A program made the position numbers and the translations under genes. Shown piece by piece: positions 18,381 to 28,834 of a stretch of DNA of 64,000 nt; within the stretch, counting starts at the first letter, position 1, and the number at the start of each line of letters is the position of its first letter. Where the stretch lies: the NCBI GenBank assembly GCA_951812995.1, contig CATOTD010000003.1, positions 62,001 through 126,000 of the forward strand, in the 5' to 3' direction. The notes under the pieces were generated by a model. The model had not been told where the DNA came from. It saw only the letters and a list, made by a program, of their open reading frames with translations, and did not search any database. Origin of the DNA: an uncultured Gammaproteobacteria bacterium (GTDB lineage Bacteria > Pseudomonadota > Gammaproteobacteria > Eutrophobiales > Eutrophobiaceae).

Positions 18381-20054
18381 TTAATCATTCTGTAGATGTT
18401 TCTTCAAAAGATCTCCCAATTTAGCTATCCCACTAGACTCAGGGGCATATTCTTTGACGGCGGCCTTTTCATCATCCGAATCTTTTGCTCTGCTTGATAG
18501 ATTAATGGTGCGTTTTTTACGGTCAATGGCGGTTATTTTGACTTCTAGTTCCTCGCCTTCCTTGATTACTGAGCGGGCATCATCAACCTCTTTTTCCAAA
18601 GAAATCTCGCTCGCCTTCATAAGGCCTTCAACGCCATTATCCAAGCTAATCGTGACAAACTTTGGACTCACACTCTTTACGACACCTTTCACGATCGTTC
18701 CTTTCGAGTTTTCAGCAACAAAGTTGGTGAAGGGATCTCTTTGTAATTGTTTAATGCCGAGTGAGATACGTTCTCGTTCAGCATCAATGGCAAGGACGAC
18801 GGCTTCTATTTCTTCGCCCTTGCTAAGAGCACGGATTGCATCATCATTATTGTCAGCCCAAGAGACATCAGACAGATGGACTAAACCATCTATGCCGCCA
18901 TCAAGTCCAATAAAGACACCAAAATCAGTAATTGATTTGATGACACCTGCAACACGATCACCCTTATTATGTATCGCGGCGAATTGCTCCCATGGATTTG
19001 GCTGGCATTGTTTCATGCCAAGCGATATACGTCGGCGGTCCTGATCAATGTCAAGAATAATGACATCACATTCTTGTCCTAGATGCACCATTTTTGAAGG
19101 GTGTACATTCTTGTTTGTCCAATCCATCTCGGAAACGTGGACCAAACCTTCAACGCCTTCTTCCAATTCTATGAAACAACCATAGTCAGCAAGATTGGTG
19201 ACTTTGCCGTTAAGACGAGTGCCTTCAGGATAGCGGTGGGTTAAATCTAGCCATGGATCTTTGCTTATTTGCTTCAACCCAAGAGATACGCGGTTCTTAT
19301 CGCGATCATATTTCAATACCTTAACTTCTATCTCATCACCAATATTCACGATTTCACTTGGTTTTTTAACACGTTTCCAAGCCATATCGGTGATATGTAA
19401 TAGGCCATCAATACCCCCTAAATCAATAAAGGCACCATAATCTGTAAGGTTCTTGACAACACCTTTGATTAATGCACCTTCTTGTAAGGACTCAAGTAAG
19501 GCATCGCGCTCGATACTGCTTTCATTCTCAATAACGGCACGACGCGAAACAACAATATTATTGCGTTTCTGATCGATTTTGATGACTTTAAATTCCAGCG
19601 GCTTGCCTATTAAATATGAGGTATCACGAACGGGGCGCAGATCGACCAGGGAGCCGGGTAAAAAAGCACGGATCTTATCAATATAAACTGCAAAACCACC
19701 TTTGACGGGTGGTTCAGTAATAACCCCGGTCACGGTTGCATTCGTTTCATGTGCTTTTTCAAGTGCTGTCCAGGCAATTTTACGTTTCGCCCGATCTCGC
19801 GATAAATGTGTTTCACCATAGCCATCTTCAATAGCAGCAAGGACAACATCAACGACATCGTCCAGGGCGATTTCGAGTTCACCGTGCTCGTCATAAAACT
19901 CATGTATAGGGATAATGCCTTCGGATTTGAGGCCGGCATTCACAGTAACATGATCCGGGCTAATATCTACGACTACGGCACTGATGATGTCGCCGGGGCG
20001 CATTTTCTTTTCTATTTGGCTTTGTTCAAATAATTCCGCAAAATTCTCGCTCAT
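18381..20054 (-). CDS. rpsA: 30S ribosomal protein S1
   Basis: A 557-residue protein with six S1 RNA-binding repeats, matching the E. coli length. Repeats 3-6 are regular ([55 protein letters not shown]), and repeats 1-2 are the diverged ribosome-binding ones. The only Shine-Dalgarno-like element is AGGA well upstream of the ATG, in keeping with the weak, autoregulated rpsA leader of E. coli. It lies between cmk and ihfB, the standard order. Confidence 0.98.
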   Translation of the reverse strand: MSENFAELFEQSQIEKKMRPGDIISAVVVDISPDHVTVNAGLKSEGIIPIHEFYDEHGELEIALDDVVDVVLAAIEDGYGETHLSRDRAKRKIAWTALEKAHETNATVTGVITEPPVKGGFAVYIDKIRAFLPGSLVDLRPVRDTSYLIGKPLEFKVIKIDQKRNNIVVSRRAVIENESSIERDALLESLQEGALIKGVVKNLTDYGAFIDLGGIDGLLHITDMAWKRVKKPSEIVNIGDEIEVKVLKYDRDKNRVSLGLKQISKDPWLDLTHRYPEGTRLNGKVTNLADYGCFIELEEGVEGLVHVSEMDWTNKNVHPSKMVHLGQECDVIILDIDQDRRRISLGMKQCQPNPWEQFAAIHNKGDRVAGVIKSITDFGVFIGLDGGIDGLVHLSDVSWADNNDDAIRALSKGEEIEAVVLAIDAERERISLGIKQLQRDPFTNFVAENSKGTIVKGVVKSVSPKFVTISLDNGVEGLMKASEISLEKEVDDARSVIKEGEELEVKITAIDRKKRTINLSSRAKDSDDEKAAVKEYAPESSGIAKLGDLLKKHLQND

Positions 20055-20140
20055 GAAAGGTGGTTCCTGAATCCTGCCTGCAAGTTTATGGCAGGGTTAT
20101 TTTTATGTTAAGTTAATCTTTGGCTAAGCACATTATGTGA

Positions 20141-20842
20141 TTAACCGCCTGTATTCGACAAACTCGGAATTTCGCGACGCACTAATTCTGAGATATTTGC
20201 GAGGACTGCATCAATATCAAGCGTGCTGGTATCAATGATGATCGCATCCTTTGCCGGTTTTGATGGCGCTTCTGTACGTGTACTATCACGCGCGTCCCGC
20301 TCAGCTATACCCGCACAAAGCTGATGGAGATTAGCACTAAGTCCCTTTTCTTTCAACTGTTTATAGCGTCTTTGGGCTCTTTGTTCAACGTTGGCCGTTA
20401 AATATATCTTCAGAACCGCAGATGGGAAAACGACTGTGCCCATATCCCGCCCATCCGCAATCAAGCCTGGTGCCTTATGAAACGCTCTTTGCCTTGCTAA
20501 TAAGGCCTTGCGCACGTTTGCAATCGGGGCTATGACAGAGGCCGCATGACCACAGTGCTCGGTACGGATTGCATCCGTCACAAGTTCGCCATCGAGTAAT
20601 ACCGCTACTAACGAACCCGCCCCCGTCACCTTAAACTCAACCCTCAAGTCTTCTGCCAAGTTCACCAACGCGGCCTCGTTATTGCTGTCGATATGCTGCC
20701 GTTGGGCGGCAACGGCAAGCACCCGATAGAGTGCGCCGCTATCCAAGAAGTGCCATTGCAGGCGGTCGGCAAGATAACTGCATATCGTGCCTTTGCCACT
20801 GCCGCTTGGGCCATCAACCGTAATAACGGGCGCATCAGACAT
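20141..20842 (-). CDS. cmk: cytidylate kinase
   Basis: Phosphorylates CMP and dCMP with ATP. 233 residues with the P-loop GPSGSGKGTICSYLA, the substrate-binding DSGALYRVLA and the DGRDMGTVVFP segment. Its first codons overlap the 3' end of aroA by 8 nt, so the two are translationally coupled; rpsA follows. Slightly longer than E. coli Cmk (227). Confidence 0.97.
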   Translation of the reverse strand: MSDAPVITVDGPSGSGKGTICSYLADRLQWHFLDSGALYRVLAVAAQRQHIDSNNEAALVNLAEDLRVEFKVTGAGSLVAVLLDGELVTDAIRTEHCGHAASVIAPIANVRKALLARQRAFHKAPGLIADGRDMGTVVFPSAVLKIYLTANVEQRAQRRYKQLKEKGLSANLHQLCAGIAERDARDSTRTEAPSKPAKDAIIIDTSTLDIDAVLANISELVRREIPSLSNTGG

Positions 20843-22148
20843 AATCGATCACCATGCCGGCTTGCCTGGCTAATGCAACAAAGCCGGGGAATGAGGTTGC
20901 AACATTGCCGCAATCATGCACTACAATATCGTCACCAGACACCATGCCGGCAACCGCAAAGGCCATGGCGATGCGGTGATCGCCCTGGCTGTCTACGTCA
21001 CCACCTTTGAATCTTCCGCCTTCGACAACAATCCCGTCAGCACGGGACTCCGCCTGAATACCCGTCGCTATAAAACCTTCCAACATCGATTGAATACGAT
21101 CGCTTTCCTTGACGCGCAATTCAGCCGCCCCGCGCAAACGTGTCACGCCTTCAGCACAGGCCGCCGCAATCAATATTGCCGGGCACTCATCTATTGCCAC
21201 CGGTACAAGTGCTTCTGGTATATCAATGCCCTGTAATTGGCTACGCTTGACATGTATATCCGCGACTGGCTCACCCGATTGTACACGCCGTTTCTGTAGC
21301 CGAATATCAGCACCCATTAATGTCATAATTTTTAACATCGCATTACGCGTCGGGTTGACACCGACATTTTCCAGCACCACGTCCGCGCCTGGTGTAATGG
21401 TTGCCGCCACAATAAAAAAGGCTGCTGAAGAAAAATCAGCCGGTACATTGATGCGGGTGCCTACCAATTTTGTTGCCTTGGTGATGGTTATACGGTTTTC
21501 ATTGCGACTTGTCGCATGCGAAAAGGTGCCGAGCATGCGTTCCGTATGATCGCGCGTTGTCTGCGGCTCGACAATGGTGGTGATGCCGTCGGCATAGAGT
21601 CCGGCTAACAATAAACAGGTCTTTAGCTGGGCGCTGGCGACCGGTAATTCATAGTCGATGGCCTGTAACCGGCTGCCGCCGCTTATCTTTACCGGCAAGG
21701 TACCGTGATCAGAGCAGGTAATATCGGCATTCATGCGGCGTAGTGGTTCGATGACACGCAACATGGGGCGCCGCATTAATGAGTCATCACCAAGCAACGT
21801 AGAGTCGAAGGATTGGGCGGCTAATAAACCCGTCATTAAACGTACTGAGGTACCTGAGTTGCCAAGATCAATAGGCCTGTCACTCGCCTGTAAACCCCGG
21901 AGGCCAACACCTTGTATGCGCACAAGGCCGCCCGTATTGTCTATGGCAACCCCCATCTGCTGCAAGGCCCTAGCCGTCGCCACGGTATCCTCGCCTTGTA
22001 AAAAACCATGTATTGTCGTCTCGCCTTCGGCGATAGCACCTAACATCAAGGCGCGATGTGATATGGACTTATCACCTGGCACCGTTATGCGTCCGGTAAT
22101 ATGGCCGCCTGGCTTGATTCTGAATCGGGTACTGCGGCGCGTATTCAT
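20835..22148 (-). CDS. aroA: 3-phosphoshikimate 1-carboxyvinyltransferase (EPSP synthase)
   Basis: Sixth step of the shikimate pathway: joins shikimate-3-phosphate and phosphoenolpyruvate. 437 residues. The N-terminal PGDKSISHRALMLGAIAEG and the LGNSGTSVRLMTGLLA motifs are conserved, and the C-terminal DSQGDHRIAMAFAVAG is present. It lies between tyrA and cmk, in a run of aromatic amino-acid genes read as one unit (pheA, hisC, tyrA, aroA). Confidence 0.97.
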   Translation of the reverse strand: MNTRRSTRFRIKPGGHITGRITVPGDKSISHRALMLGAIAEGETTIHGFLQGEDTVATARALQQMGVAIDNTGGLVRIQGVGLRGLQASDRPIDLGNSGTSVRLMTGLLAAQSFDSTLLGDDSLMRRPMLRVIEPLRRMNADITCSDHGTLPVKISGGSRLQAIDYELPVASAQLKTCLLLAGLYADGITTIVEPQTTRDHTERMLGTFSHATSRNENRITITKATKLVGTRINVPADFSSAAFFIVAATITPGADVVLENVGVNPTRNAMLKIMTLMGADIRLQKRRVQSGEPVADIHVKRSQLQGIDIPEALVPVAIDECPAILIAAACAEGVTRLRGAAELRVKESDRIQSMLEGFIATGIQAESRADGIVVEGGRFKGGDVDSQGDHRIAMAFAVAGMVSGDDIVVHDCGNVATSFPGFVALARQAGMVIDYV

Positions 22149-22180
22149 GTTGTTTGATCCATCAACTTATCTCGCTGGAT

Positions 22181-23047
22181 TCACGTCCGCGGTGTCAATT
22201 TATCGCGGGCATTTTTTGCGCGCTGGAAGAATGCTAACAGTGTTTCGCTGTCGGAATTTTCAATCGTATGCGTAATCTTATTGATATGGCAAGCGAAGTT
22301 TTTCAATGCGTTTAATATGGCCAGGCGATTGGAAAAGCAGATGTCATGCCACATTTCCGGACTGCTGGCGGCAATCCGCGTAAAATCAGCAAAGCCGCCC
22401 GCTGTATATTTGAATATCTCTTCACGCGCTTGCATGTCGGCCAAGCAATCAACCAGGGTATAGGCGAGCAGATGCGGTAAATGGCTGGTCGCTGCAAGCA
22501 TCTCATCATGATGTTCTACATCGAGATTAATCACGTCTGCGCCGACTGCTTGCCACATTTCTGTAATCAGTTTTAGTGCCTCAAGATTTGTGTCCGAAAG
22601 TGGTGTCAATATGACTCGGTGATCGATAAACAACGTTGCAAACGAGGCCTCAACCCCACTTTGCTCAGTCCCCGCAATAGGATGCCCGGGTATGAAAAAG
22701 GGAAACTTATCCCCCATAACCCCCCTGGCCACACTGACGACACTGCCTTTGGCACTGCCCACGTCAGTCAATATTGCGCCAGGTTTTAATGACTCAACAA
22801 TTTGTGGCAACAGTTTTTCCGTGGTTATGAGCGGCGTTGCCATCACGACAACATCGGCATCGGCCACCGCCTCATTGACCGCTAATGTATAATCATCAAT
22901 CACAGCCAATGCGCGTGCTTTTTTTAAGGTGTCTACACTTTGATTACAACCCGTGACGCGATTGACGCACCCGGCCTTACGCAACGCCCGTGCCAGCGAA
23001 CCGCCGATCAGGCCCACGCCAATAATGGATAGATGATCGATAAACAT
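22181..23047 (-). CDS. tyrA: prephenate dehydrogenase
   Basis: Oxidative decarboxylation of prephenate to 4-hydroxyphenylpyruvate for tyrosine. 288 residues, a stand-alone dehydrogenase without a chorismate mutase domain. The NAD-binding GVGLIGGSLARALRKAG, the GSAKGSVV segment and the active-site FIPGHPIAGTEQSGVEAS are visible. It starts 3 nt after hisC. Confidence 0.95.
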   Translation of the reverse strand: MFIDHLSIIGVGLIGGSLARALRKAGCVNRVTGCNQSVDTLKKARALAVIDDYTLAVNEAVADADVVVMATPLITTEKLLPQIVESLKPGAILTDVGSAKGSVVSVARGVMGDKFPFFIPGHPIAGTEQSGVEASFATLFIDHRVILTPLSDTNLEALKLITEMWQAVGADVINLDVEHHDEMLAATSHLPHLLAYTLVDCLADMQAREEIFKYTAGGFADFTRIAASSPEMWHDICFSNRLAILNALKNFACHINKITHTIENSDSETLLAFFQRAKNARDKLTPRT

Positions 23048-23050
23048 GTT

Positions 23051-24154
23051 TTATGTTGCCATGATGGTAGCAAGTTCATTTATGAATCGGGTATTTTCTG
23101 ATGCGCGCCCAATACTGATCCGCAGATGATTCGGCATACCGTAGCTTGTAGTCGGCCGCACAATCACGCCGACGCTTAGCAGTGCTTGATAAATAGCATT
23201 GGCAGGTCGCCCGCAATCAACACAAATAAAATTTCCGGCAGAGGGGATATAGGTCAAACCCATAGTATCAAATGCCGTTATTAACTGTTTCATGCCGGCC
23301 TGGTTTACAGCAACACTGTGGGCTATATATTCTGCGTCTTGCAATGCCGTTATCGCCGCAGCTAATGCCACGCTGTTATTATTAAAGGGCTGGCGCACAC
23401 GATTTAACAGATCCGCAATATCAGGGTGTGACAGGGCATAACCTATGCGCAGACCGGCCAACCCATAGGCCTTGGAAAAGGTACGTGTGACAACCAGGTT
23501 GTTAAACTCATGCAGCCATAAACTGCTGTCAGGATAATGTTCCGCACGACATGCAAATTCAAAATAGGCCTCATCCACAACAACGATAACTTGCTCGGGC
23601 ACATTTTCAAGCAGATTTCTAAGGCTTTGGCTAGTAACCCATGTGCCGGTCGGATTATTCGGGTTGGCGATAAATATTAGTCGCGTTTTATCATTTACCG
23701 CCGCTTGCATGGCGGGTAAGTCATGTCCCCAATCCTGCGCTGGAATAACAATATGTGCGGCACCCACCGCTTGCGTCACGAGCGGATAAACCGCGAAGGC
23801 ATGTTGCGCATAAATAACCTGATGTTGGTTTGTTACAAAGGCCCGCGCCACCATTTCCAGAATATCATTGGAACCATTGCCCAATGTAATGTGATCGGGA
23901 TCAACCTTGTGTTTAGCGGCCAATGCTTGTTTTAAGTCAAATCCACTGCCGTCTGGGTAACGTGATACATCTTTTGTTGCGGCGATCACAGCCAATACAT
24001 GCTGGCTGGGCCCGGATGGGTTCTCATTTGAGGCAAGTTTGATAATCTCGTTTAATCCAAGTTCACGCTGTAGTGTTGCCACCGGTTTGCCTGGTTGATA
24101 CGGTTGCAGACCAGCAACGCCTGGTGTGGCAAGTGACAATAAATCACACGACAT
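23051..24154 (-). CDS. hisC: histidinol-phosphate aminotransferase family enzyme
   Basis: A 367-residue PLP-dependent class I/II aminotransferase. It has KLASNENPSGPS at the N-terminus, FIANPNNPTGTW, the DEAYFEF strand and the PLP lysine in TRTFSKAYGLAGLRIGY. By context, between pheA and tyrA rather than in a his operon, it probably also serves as an aromatic-acid (phenylpyruvate/4-hydroxyphenylpyruvate) aminotransferase, as known for HisC2-type enzymes. It lies 8 nt after pheA. Confidence 0.93.
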   Translation of the reverse strand: MSCDLLSLATPGVAGLQPYQPGKPVATLQRELGLNEIIKLASNENPSGPSQHVLAVIAATKDVSRYPDGSGFDLKQALAAKHKVDPDHITLGNGSNDILEMVARAFVTNQHQVIYAQHAFAVYPLVTQAVGAAHIVIPAQDWGHDLPAMQAAVNDKTRLIFIANPNNPTGTWVTSQSLRNLLENVPEQVIVVVDEAYFEFACRAEHYPDSSLWLHEFNNLVVTRTFSKAYGLAGLRIGYALSHPDIADLLNRVRQPFNNNSVALAAAITALQDAEYIAHSVAVNQAGMKQLITAFDTMGLTYIPSAGNFICVDCGRPANAIYQALLSVGVIVRPTTSYGMPNHLRISIGRASENTRFINELATIMAT

Positions 24155-24162
24155 AAGGCGAT

Positions 24163-25248
24163 CTACAATACGGCTCGCGGATAAGAGCCAAGCAGTTTAA
24201 ACATCTCGGCCTGCTTCTCTAGTTCGGCTAATGCTTTTTTAACAGGCGCATCATCGGCATGACCCTCTATATCAACAAAGAATACATAATCCCACATCTC
24301 GCGCCGAGAGGGTCTTGATTCAATACGTGTCATACTGACACCATTAGCCGCGAAACAACCGAGCATCTTATGCAGTGCGCCGGGTTTATTGGGTGCGGAA
24401 AAGATCAACGAGGTTTTGTCATTCCCAGAGATCCGGCACGACTCCTTGCCAAGCACCAGGAATCGAGTCGTGTTATCTGTGTGATCTTCGATATTACGGG
24501 CAAGATTATGTAACTGATATAGCGCACCTGCCGCACTGCTGGCAATCGCCGCAACATGGTCCTTATTGCTGGCAATCCGTGCCGCTTCGGCATTACTGCC
24601 AACGGCAATCCGCTCAGCCTGGGGTAAATGTGTATCCAACCAGGCACGACACTGTGCCAACGCTTGTTGATGCGCATAAACAACCTTTAATGTAGCAAAC
24701 GATTCATCTTTACTCAGCAAGTGATGATGTATACGCAACTCCACTTCACCACAGATAATAAGGCTTGAGTGATGCAACATATCAAGTGTGTGATTGACAA
24801 CACCTTCGGTTGAATTTTCTACTGGCACCACACCATAGTGCGAGTTACCCGACTCGACTGCACGGAAGACCTCATCGATCGTGCCAAAGGCGGTGGCATG
24901 AATCGAATGGCCAAAGTGTTTTAACACGGCAGATTGCGTAAACGTGCCTTCCGGGCCGAGATATGCGATATTCAATGCCTGCTCCAAGGCCCGACAGGCG
25001 GACATGATTTCCCGCAACAGATGCGCCATTGTCTCTGTTGGGAGCGGCCCTTGATTTTGTACCCCGACTTTTTTTAATATCTGTGCTTCACGTTCCGGAC
25101 GATAAAAAACGCTCGGCTCGGGTGTTGCACGTTTCACCCCTGCAACCGCTTGTGCAAGGCGGGCACGGGCGCTGATCAGATCGATTAATTGTGCATCTAA
25201 TCCATCAATGTCAGTGCGCAGTTGCGCTAATTTTTTTTCATCGGTCAT
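24163..25248 (-). CDS. pheA: bifunctional chorismate mutase / prephenate dehydratase
   Basis: A 361-residue P-protein for phenylalanine synthesis. The N-terminal AroQ chorismate mutase (about 1-90) begins LRTDIDGLDAQLIDLISARA. The dehydratase domain (about 93-275) starts YLGPEGTFTQSA and has PVENSTEGVVN and the catalytic NTTRFLVLG. A C-terminal ACT domain carries the feedback site (TRIESRPSRRE). First gene of the aromatic operon; a divergent promoter region of 137 bp separates it from ruvB. Confidence 0.96.
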   Translation of the reverse strand: MTDEKKLAQLRTDIDGLDAQLIDLISARARLAQAVAGVKRATPEPSVFYRPEREAQILKKVGVQNQGPLPTETMAHLLREIMSACRALEQALNIAYLGPEGTFTQSAVLKHFGHSIHATAFGTIDEVFRAVESGNSHYGVVPVENSTEGVVNHTLDMLHHSSLIICGEVELRIHHHLLSKDESFATLKVVYAHQQALAQCRAWLDTHLPQAERIAVGSNAEAARIASNKDHVAAIASSAAGALYQLHNLARNIEDHTDNTTRFLVLGKESCRISGNDKTSLIFSAPNKPGALHKMLGCFAANGVSMTRIESRPSRREMWDYVFFVDIEGHADDAPVKKALAELEKQAEMFKLLGSYPRAVL

Positions 25249-25385
25249 GGTATTACTTTATTATTTTTCAGGTAACAGGATACGCAAGATGCCGACAATT
25301 GTTAAGAAAGTGTTCGGACTTCGTATTTGAACCCGCACCTACGACTAGCTTATTCGCGCATTTACAGGGAAAATAGGTAGCTGAC

Positions 25386-26438
25386 ATGACTGAACCGAAC
25401 GAAGTAATCTCACATCGTAATTTGGCCGATGATATCGTAGCTGATAATGTCCTGCGCCCAAAATGGTTGCAGGATTATCTCGGTCAGGCATCTGTGCACG
25501 AGCAAATGGCAATCTTTATCAGTGCGGCAAGACAACGCGCCGAATCGCTGGATCATGTTTTAATCTTTGGCCCGCCCGGGCTGGGTAAGACCACGCTGGC
25601 GCATATCATTGCCAATGAGATGAATGTCAATATGCGCCAAACCTCCGGTCCGGTGTTGGAACGCCCGGGTGATCTTGCGGCCTTATTAACAAACCTTGAG
25701 CCTAACGATATCCTCTTTATCGACGAGATACATCGTCTTAGTCCAGTGGTCGAAGAAGTGTTGTATCCGGCGATGGAAGATTATCAAATCGACATCATCA
25801 TCGGCGAAGGGCCGGCGGCAAGGGCTATCAAACTTGACGTACCCACCTTTACCTTAGTCGGTGCCACAACCCGTGCCGGGCTGCTGACCTCGCCACTGCG
25901 CGACCGTTTTGGCATCGTACAGCGGCTTGAGTTCTATTCCACAGAGGAGCTAAGTGAGATCGTGCGGCGGTCGGCCGGCATACTTGCTGTTGAGATTGAT
26001 GCCGAAGGTGCGGGCGAAATTGCCGCTCGTTCACGCGGCACGCCACGCATTGCCAATCGTTTGTTACGCCGCGTTCGTGATTATGCCGAAGTGAAGGCAC
26101 AGGGTAAGATCGATGGCGATATTTCCGCGCGGGCACTGGATATGTTGGATGTGGATGCACATGGCTTCGACATGATGGATCGTAAATTGCTGCTTACGAT
26201 CTTACAAAAGTTTGATGGCGGCCCGGTGGGTGTAGACAGCCTCGCTGCCGCAATCAGTGAAGAACGTGACACCATTGAAGATGTGCTCGAACCCTACCTG
26301 ATTCAACAGGGCTTTTTGATGCGCACCGCCAGAGGCCGCGTTGCAACGCGAACGGCCTGGCTACACTTTGGTCTTGCGGCACCGCAAGACTCGCCACAGT
26401 ATGCAGATTTATTCAATGTTGAAGATACAAACGCCTAA
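25386..26438 (+). CDS. ruvB: Holliday-junction branch-migration ATPase RuvB
   Basis: A 350-residue AAA+ motor that drives branch migration with RuvA. Walker [16 protein letters not shown], Walker [14 protein letters not shown], sensor 1 [11 protein letters not shown] and the arginine-finger region PLRDRFGI are all present, with a winged-helix C-terminus ([12 protein letters not shown]). ruvA and ruvC, often adjacent, are not in the window. The stop is 3 nt before ybgC, so it is the head of the Tol-Pal unit. Confidence 0.97.
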   Translation: MTEPNEVISHRNLADDIVADNVLRPKWLQDYLGQASVHEQMAIFISAARQRAESLDHVLIFGPPGLGKTTLAHIIANEMNVNMRQTSGPVLERPGDLAALLTNLEPNDILFIDEIHRLSPVVEEVLYPAMEDYQIDIIIGEGPAARAIKLDVPTFTLVGATTRAGLLTSPLRDRFGIVQRLEFYSTEELSEIVRRSAGILAVEIDAEGAGEIAARSRGTPRIANRLLRRVRDYAEVKAQGKIDGDISARALDMLDVDAHGFDMMDRKLLLTILQKFDGGPVGVDSLAAAISEERDTIEDVLEPYLIQQGFLMRTARGRVATRTAWLHFGLAAPQDSPQYADLFNVEDTNA

Positions 26439-26441
26439 CCC

Positions 26442-26852
26442 ATGGCCGACGAATTTAACTGGCAAGTGCGCGTCTATTATGAAGACACCGATGCGGCTGG
26501 TATTGTTTTTTACGCCAATTATTTACGCTACATGGAACGCGCGCGAACGGAATGGTTGCGTAACATTGATTACGAACATGCTTACCTTAAAAATGAACAT
26601 GGCGTTTTATTCGTTGTGAAAAATCTGAATATTGATTATCTGCAACCGGCGCGATTGGACGATTTATTGACGGTTACCTCCCGTTTGTTGTCGCACCGGG
26701 CGGCCAGTTTTATCTTCCGACAAACAATAAAAAATGCCGACCATACATTGTTGACGACCGCCGATGTCAAAGTAGCTTGCTTGAATGCAGCAACATTAAA
26801 AGCGGCGGCACTGCCTGCGGTACTGCTTAGGGAGTTGGCTAATGACGGCTGA
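26442..26852 (+). CDS. ybgC: acyl-CoA thioesterase YbgC (Tol-Pal associated)
   Basis: A 136-residue hot-dog-fold thioesterase. The active-site region YYEDTDAAGIVFYANYLRYMERARTE (in part) holds the catalytic Asp of the 4HBT family. YbgC is the usual first gene of the tol-pal cluster and acts on acyl-CoA or acyl-ACP at the inner membrane. Its 3' end overlaps tolQ by 11 nt. Confidence 0.95.
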   Translation: MADEFNWQVRVYYEDTDAAGIVFYANYLRYMERARTEWLRNIDYEHAYLKNEHGVLFVVKNLNIDYLQPARLDDLLTVTSRLLSHRAASFIFRQTIKNADHTLLTTADVKVACLNAATLKAAALPAVLLRELANDG

Positions 26853-27516
26853 TCATTCATTTATCGACTTAATCCTTAACGCCAGTCTGTTAGTTAAATT
26901 TGTCATGCTGATACTGGTTATGGCATCACTGGTGTCATGGGCCATGATATTCAATAAAAGACGCTTGCTGAAACACGCCAAAAATGAGGCCGACTTATTT
27001 GAAGAACGCTTTTGGTCTGTGGAAGATCTCAATCCATTGTATACAAGGGTGAGTGCTAAATATTATGCACCGAGCGGCATGGAGAATATATTCGAGGCGG
27101 GTTTCAAGGAATTTGCGCGTTCTCAAAAGCAGGATAATATCGATCCAGAAGCCGGCGTTGATAATGCACAACGGGCGATGCGCATCGCGATGAATAAGGA
27201 GGTAGACGATCTTGAGACTAACCTTTCCTTTCTGGCGACGGTCGGATCAACCAGCCCCTACATCGGCCTCTTCGGGACCGTCTGGGGCATTATGAACAGT
27301 TTCCAGGCACTTGGCGGCGTACAACAGGCGACCATTGCCATGGTCGCGCCTGGTATCAGTGAAGCGTTAATTGCAACGGCTATGGGTTTGTTCGCCGCGA
27401 TACCGGCGGTTATCGCGTATAACCGCTATACTTACGACGTTGAGCGCTTACTCAATCGATATGACAACTTCATGGAAGAGTTCACATCCATCTTACACCG
27501 ACACGCGCATAGCTGA
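26842..27516 (+). CDS. tolQ: TolQ, Tol-Pal motor subunit
   Basis: A 224-residue inner-membrane protein homologous to ExbB/MotA. Three transmembrane helices, the second in SNLSFLATVGSTSPYIGLFG-like sequence (LATVGSTSPYIGLFGTVWG) and the third ending AIPAVIAYNRY. With TolR it forms the proton-driven stator that energises TolA at the division site. Confidence 0.96.
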   Translation: MTADHSFIDLILNASLLVKFVMLILVMASLVSWAMIFNKRRLLKHAKNEADLFEERFWSVEDLNPLYTRVSAKYYAPSGMENIFEAGFKEFARSQKQDNIDPEAGVDNAQRAMRIAMNKEVDDLETNLSFLATVGSTSPYIGLFGTVWGIMNSFQALGGVQQATIAMVAPGISEALIATAMGLFAAIPAVIAYNRYTYDVERLLNRYDNFMEEFTSILHRHAHS

Positions 27517-27524
27517 GCCGACTC

Positions 27525-27947
27525 GTGAGACAGCGTATACGCAAGAGACCCGTGTCCGAGATCAATGTTGTGCCTTACATTGATGTCATGCTGGTGTTAC
27601 TCATCATCTTTATGGTCACCGCACCGCTACTCAACCAGGGTGTGACAGTGGACTTGCCGCAGGCACCCTCCGCCCCCTTGCCGCCGAGTGAGCAAGAGCC
27701 GGTCATTATCAACGTTGATAAAGACGGCAATGTCTTTATCAATTATGGCGCGGATCAGGATAATCCTATAGCGGCTGATCGGTTGCTGCATCGTGTCAGT
27801 GCATTACTCAAGTATCAACCGCATATCCCGGTGCTTGTTGGTGGCGATGCGAACGTTGCCTACGGGCGGGTTGTGCAAGTCATGACGTTGTTGCAACAGG
27901 CTGGCGTGCCAGCCGTGGGCATGATAACCGACCCCCCTGAAGGTTAA
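27525..27947 (+). CDS. tolR: TolR, Tol-Pal motor subunit
   Basis: A 140-residue protein with one transmembrane helix carrying the essential proton-channel aspartate (EINVVPYIDVMLVLLIIFMV) and a periplasmic ExbD/TolR domain. The start is a GTG at 27525, 8 nt after the tolQ stop. A later in-frame start would remove the conserved basic N-terminus (RQRIRKRPVSEINV). Confidence 0.95.
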   Translation: MRQRIRKRPVSEINVVPYIDVMLVLLIIFMVTAPLLNQGVTVDLPQAPSAPLPPSEQEPVIINVDKDGNVFINYGADQDNPIAADRLLHRVSALLKYQPHIPVLVGGDANVAYGRVVQVMTLLQQAGVPAVGMITDPPEG

Positions 27948-27948
27948 T

Positions 27949-28821
27949 ATGCAAGCAACCTGGGGCTGGACCGCAAGGTCGATTGTATTGTCAATACTGT
28001 TGCACTTAAGCATAGGGGTTGTGTTGATCTACAGCTTTGACTTCACACCCAAACCAACACCGCCACAAAAGCCGATTGTCAATATAGTCAAGGCTGCCGC
28101 CGTTGATAAAAAACAGGTTGAGCTGGAACTGGCACGTCTAAAGAGGCAAGAAGATGAAAAAATAGCAAAAGCAATCGAACGTCAAAAAAATCTGGAAAAG
28201 CAAGCAGATGCTGCAAAAAAGAGACGGCAACAAGAAGAAAAAAGATTAGACGATATAAAAAAGCAGAAAGCACAAGAAGAAGCGCAGATCAAAAAATTGG
28301 CACTTGAGAAGAAGCGCAAACAAGCCGCAGAGCAAAAAAAGAAAGATGATGAACGAAAGCGTAAACAAGCCGCAGAGCAAAAAAAGAAAGATGATGAACG
28401 AAAGCGCAAACAAGCCGCAGAGCAAAAAAAGAAAGATGATGAACGAAAGCGCAAACAAGCCGCAGAAAAAAAACGGCTGGCGCAAGAAAAAGCATTGCAA
28501 GATCAACTTGATGCGGAATTAAAGGCAGCCCAGCAAGCGCGCGATAACGCGATATTGGCAAAATACATGAACTTGATCCAAAACGATATTTCAAATAATT
28601 TTAATCTTTCCGGTCTGCCTCAAGGTCTATCTTGCGTGATCCTGATCCGGATGCTTGAAGGCGGCAACGTCGTTGAGGCCGTGATTGTAAAATCGAGTGG
28701 TAATGACTTGTTTGATCGACGTGCACAAAAAGCCGTTTATTCGGCATCACCCTTGCCCGTGCCGAGTGAACCGCGATTGTTTGAACAGATGCGGAATATA
28801 CGATTTACATTCAAACCCTAA
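27949..28821 (+). CDS. tolA: TolA, envelope-spanning energy transducer
   Basis: A 290-residue protein with three parts: an inner-membrane anchor (about 10-30, SIVLSILLHLSIGVVLIYSF, with the conserved SVxLH-like motif); a long charged helix rich in Lys, Glu and Ala (about 45-200); and a globular C-terminal domain (about 205-290) that binds TolB and Pal. The helix contains a 15-residue unit KRKQAAEQKKKDDER repeated three times plus a partial copy (45-bp DNA repeats from 28312). One base separates it from tolR. Confidence 0.94.
   Translation: MQATWGWTARSIVLSILLHLSIGVVLIYSFDFTPKPTPPQKPIVNIVKAAAVDKKQVELELARLKRQEDEKIAKAIERQKNLEKQADAAKKRRQQEEKRLDDIKKQKAQEEAQIKKLALEKKRKQAAEQKKKDDERKRKQAAEQKKKDDERKRKQAAEQKKKDDERKRKQAAEKKRLAQEKALQDQLDAELKAAQQARDNAILAKYMNLIQNDISNNFNLSGLPQGLSCVILIRMLEGGNVVEAVIVKSSGNDLFDRRAQKAVYSASPLPVPSEPRLFEQMRNIRFTFKP
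28312..28478. repeat. 45-bp tandem repeats in tolA
   Basis: Units start at 28312, 28357 and 28402, with a partial fourth at 28447. They differ by single bases. The repeats are in frame and lengthen the TolA periplasmic helix by 15 residues per unit. Confidence 0.92.
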
Positions 28822-28834
28822 GGTATAATGAAAT

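Noticed and set aside
28182..28594. Cys/Phe-rich open frames opposite tolA
   Set aside because: They are antisense shadows of the Lys/Glu repeat codons.
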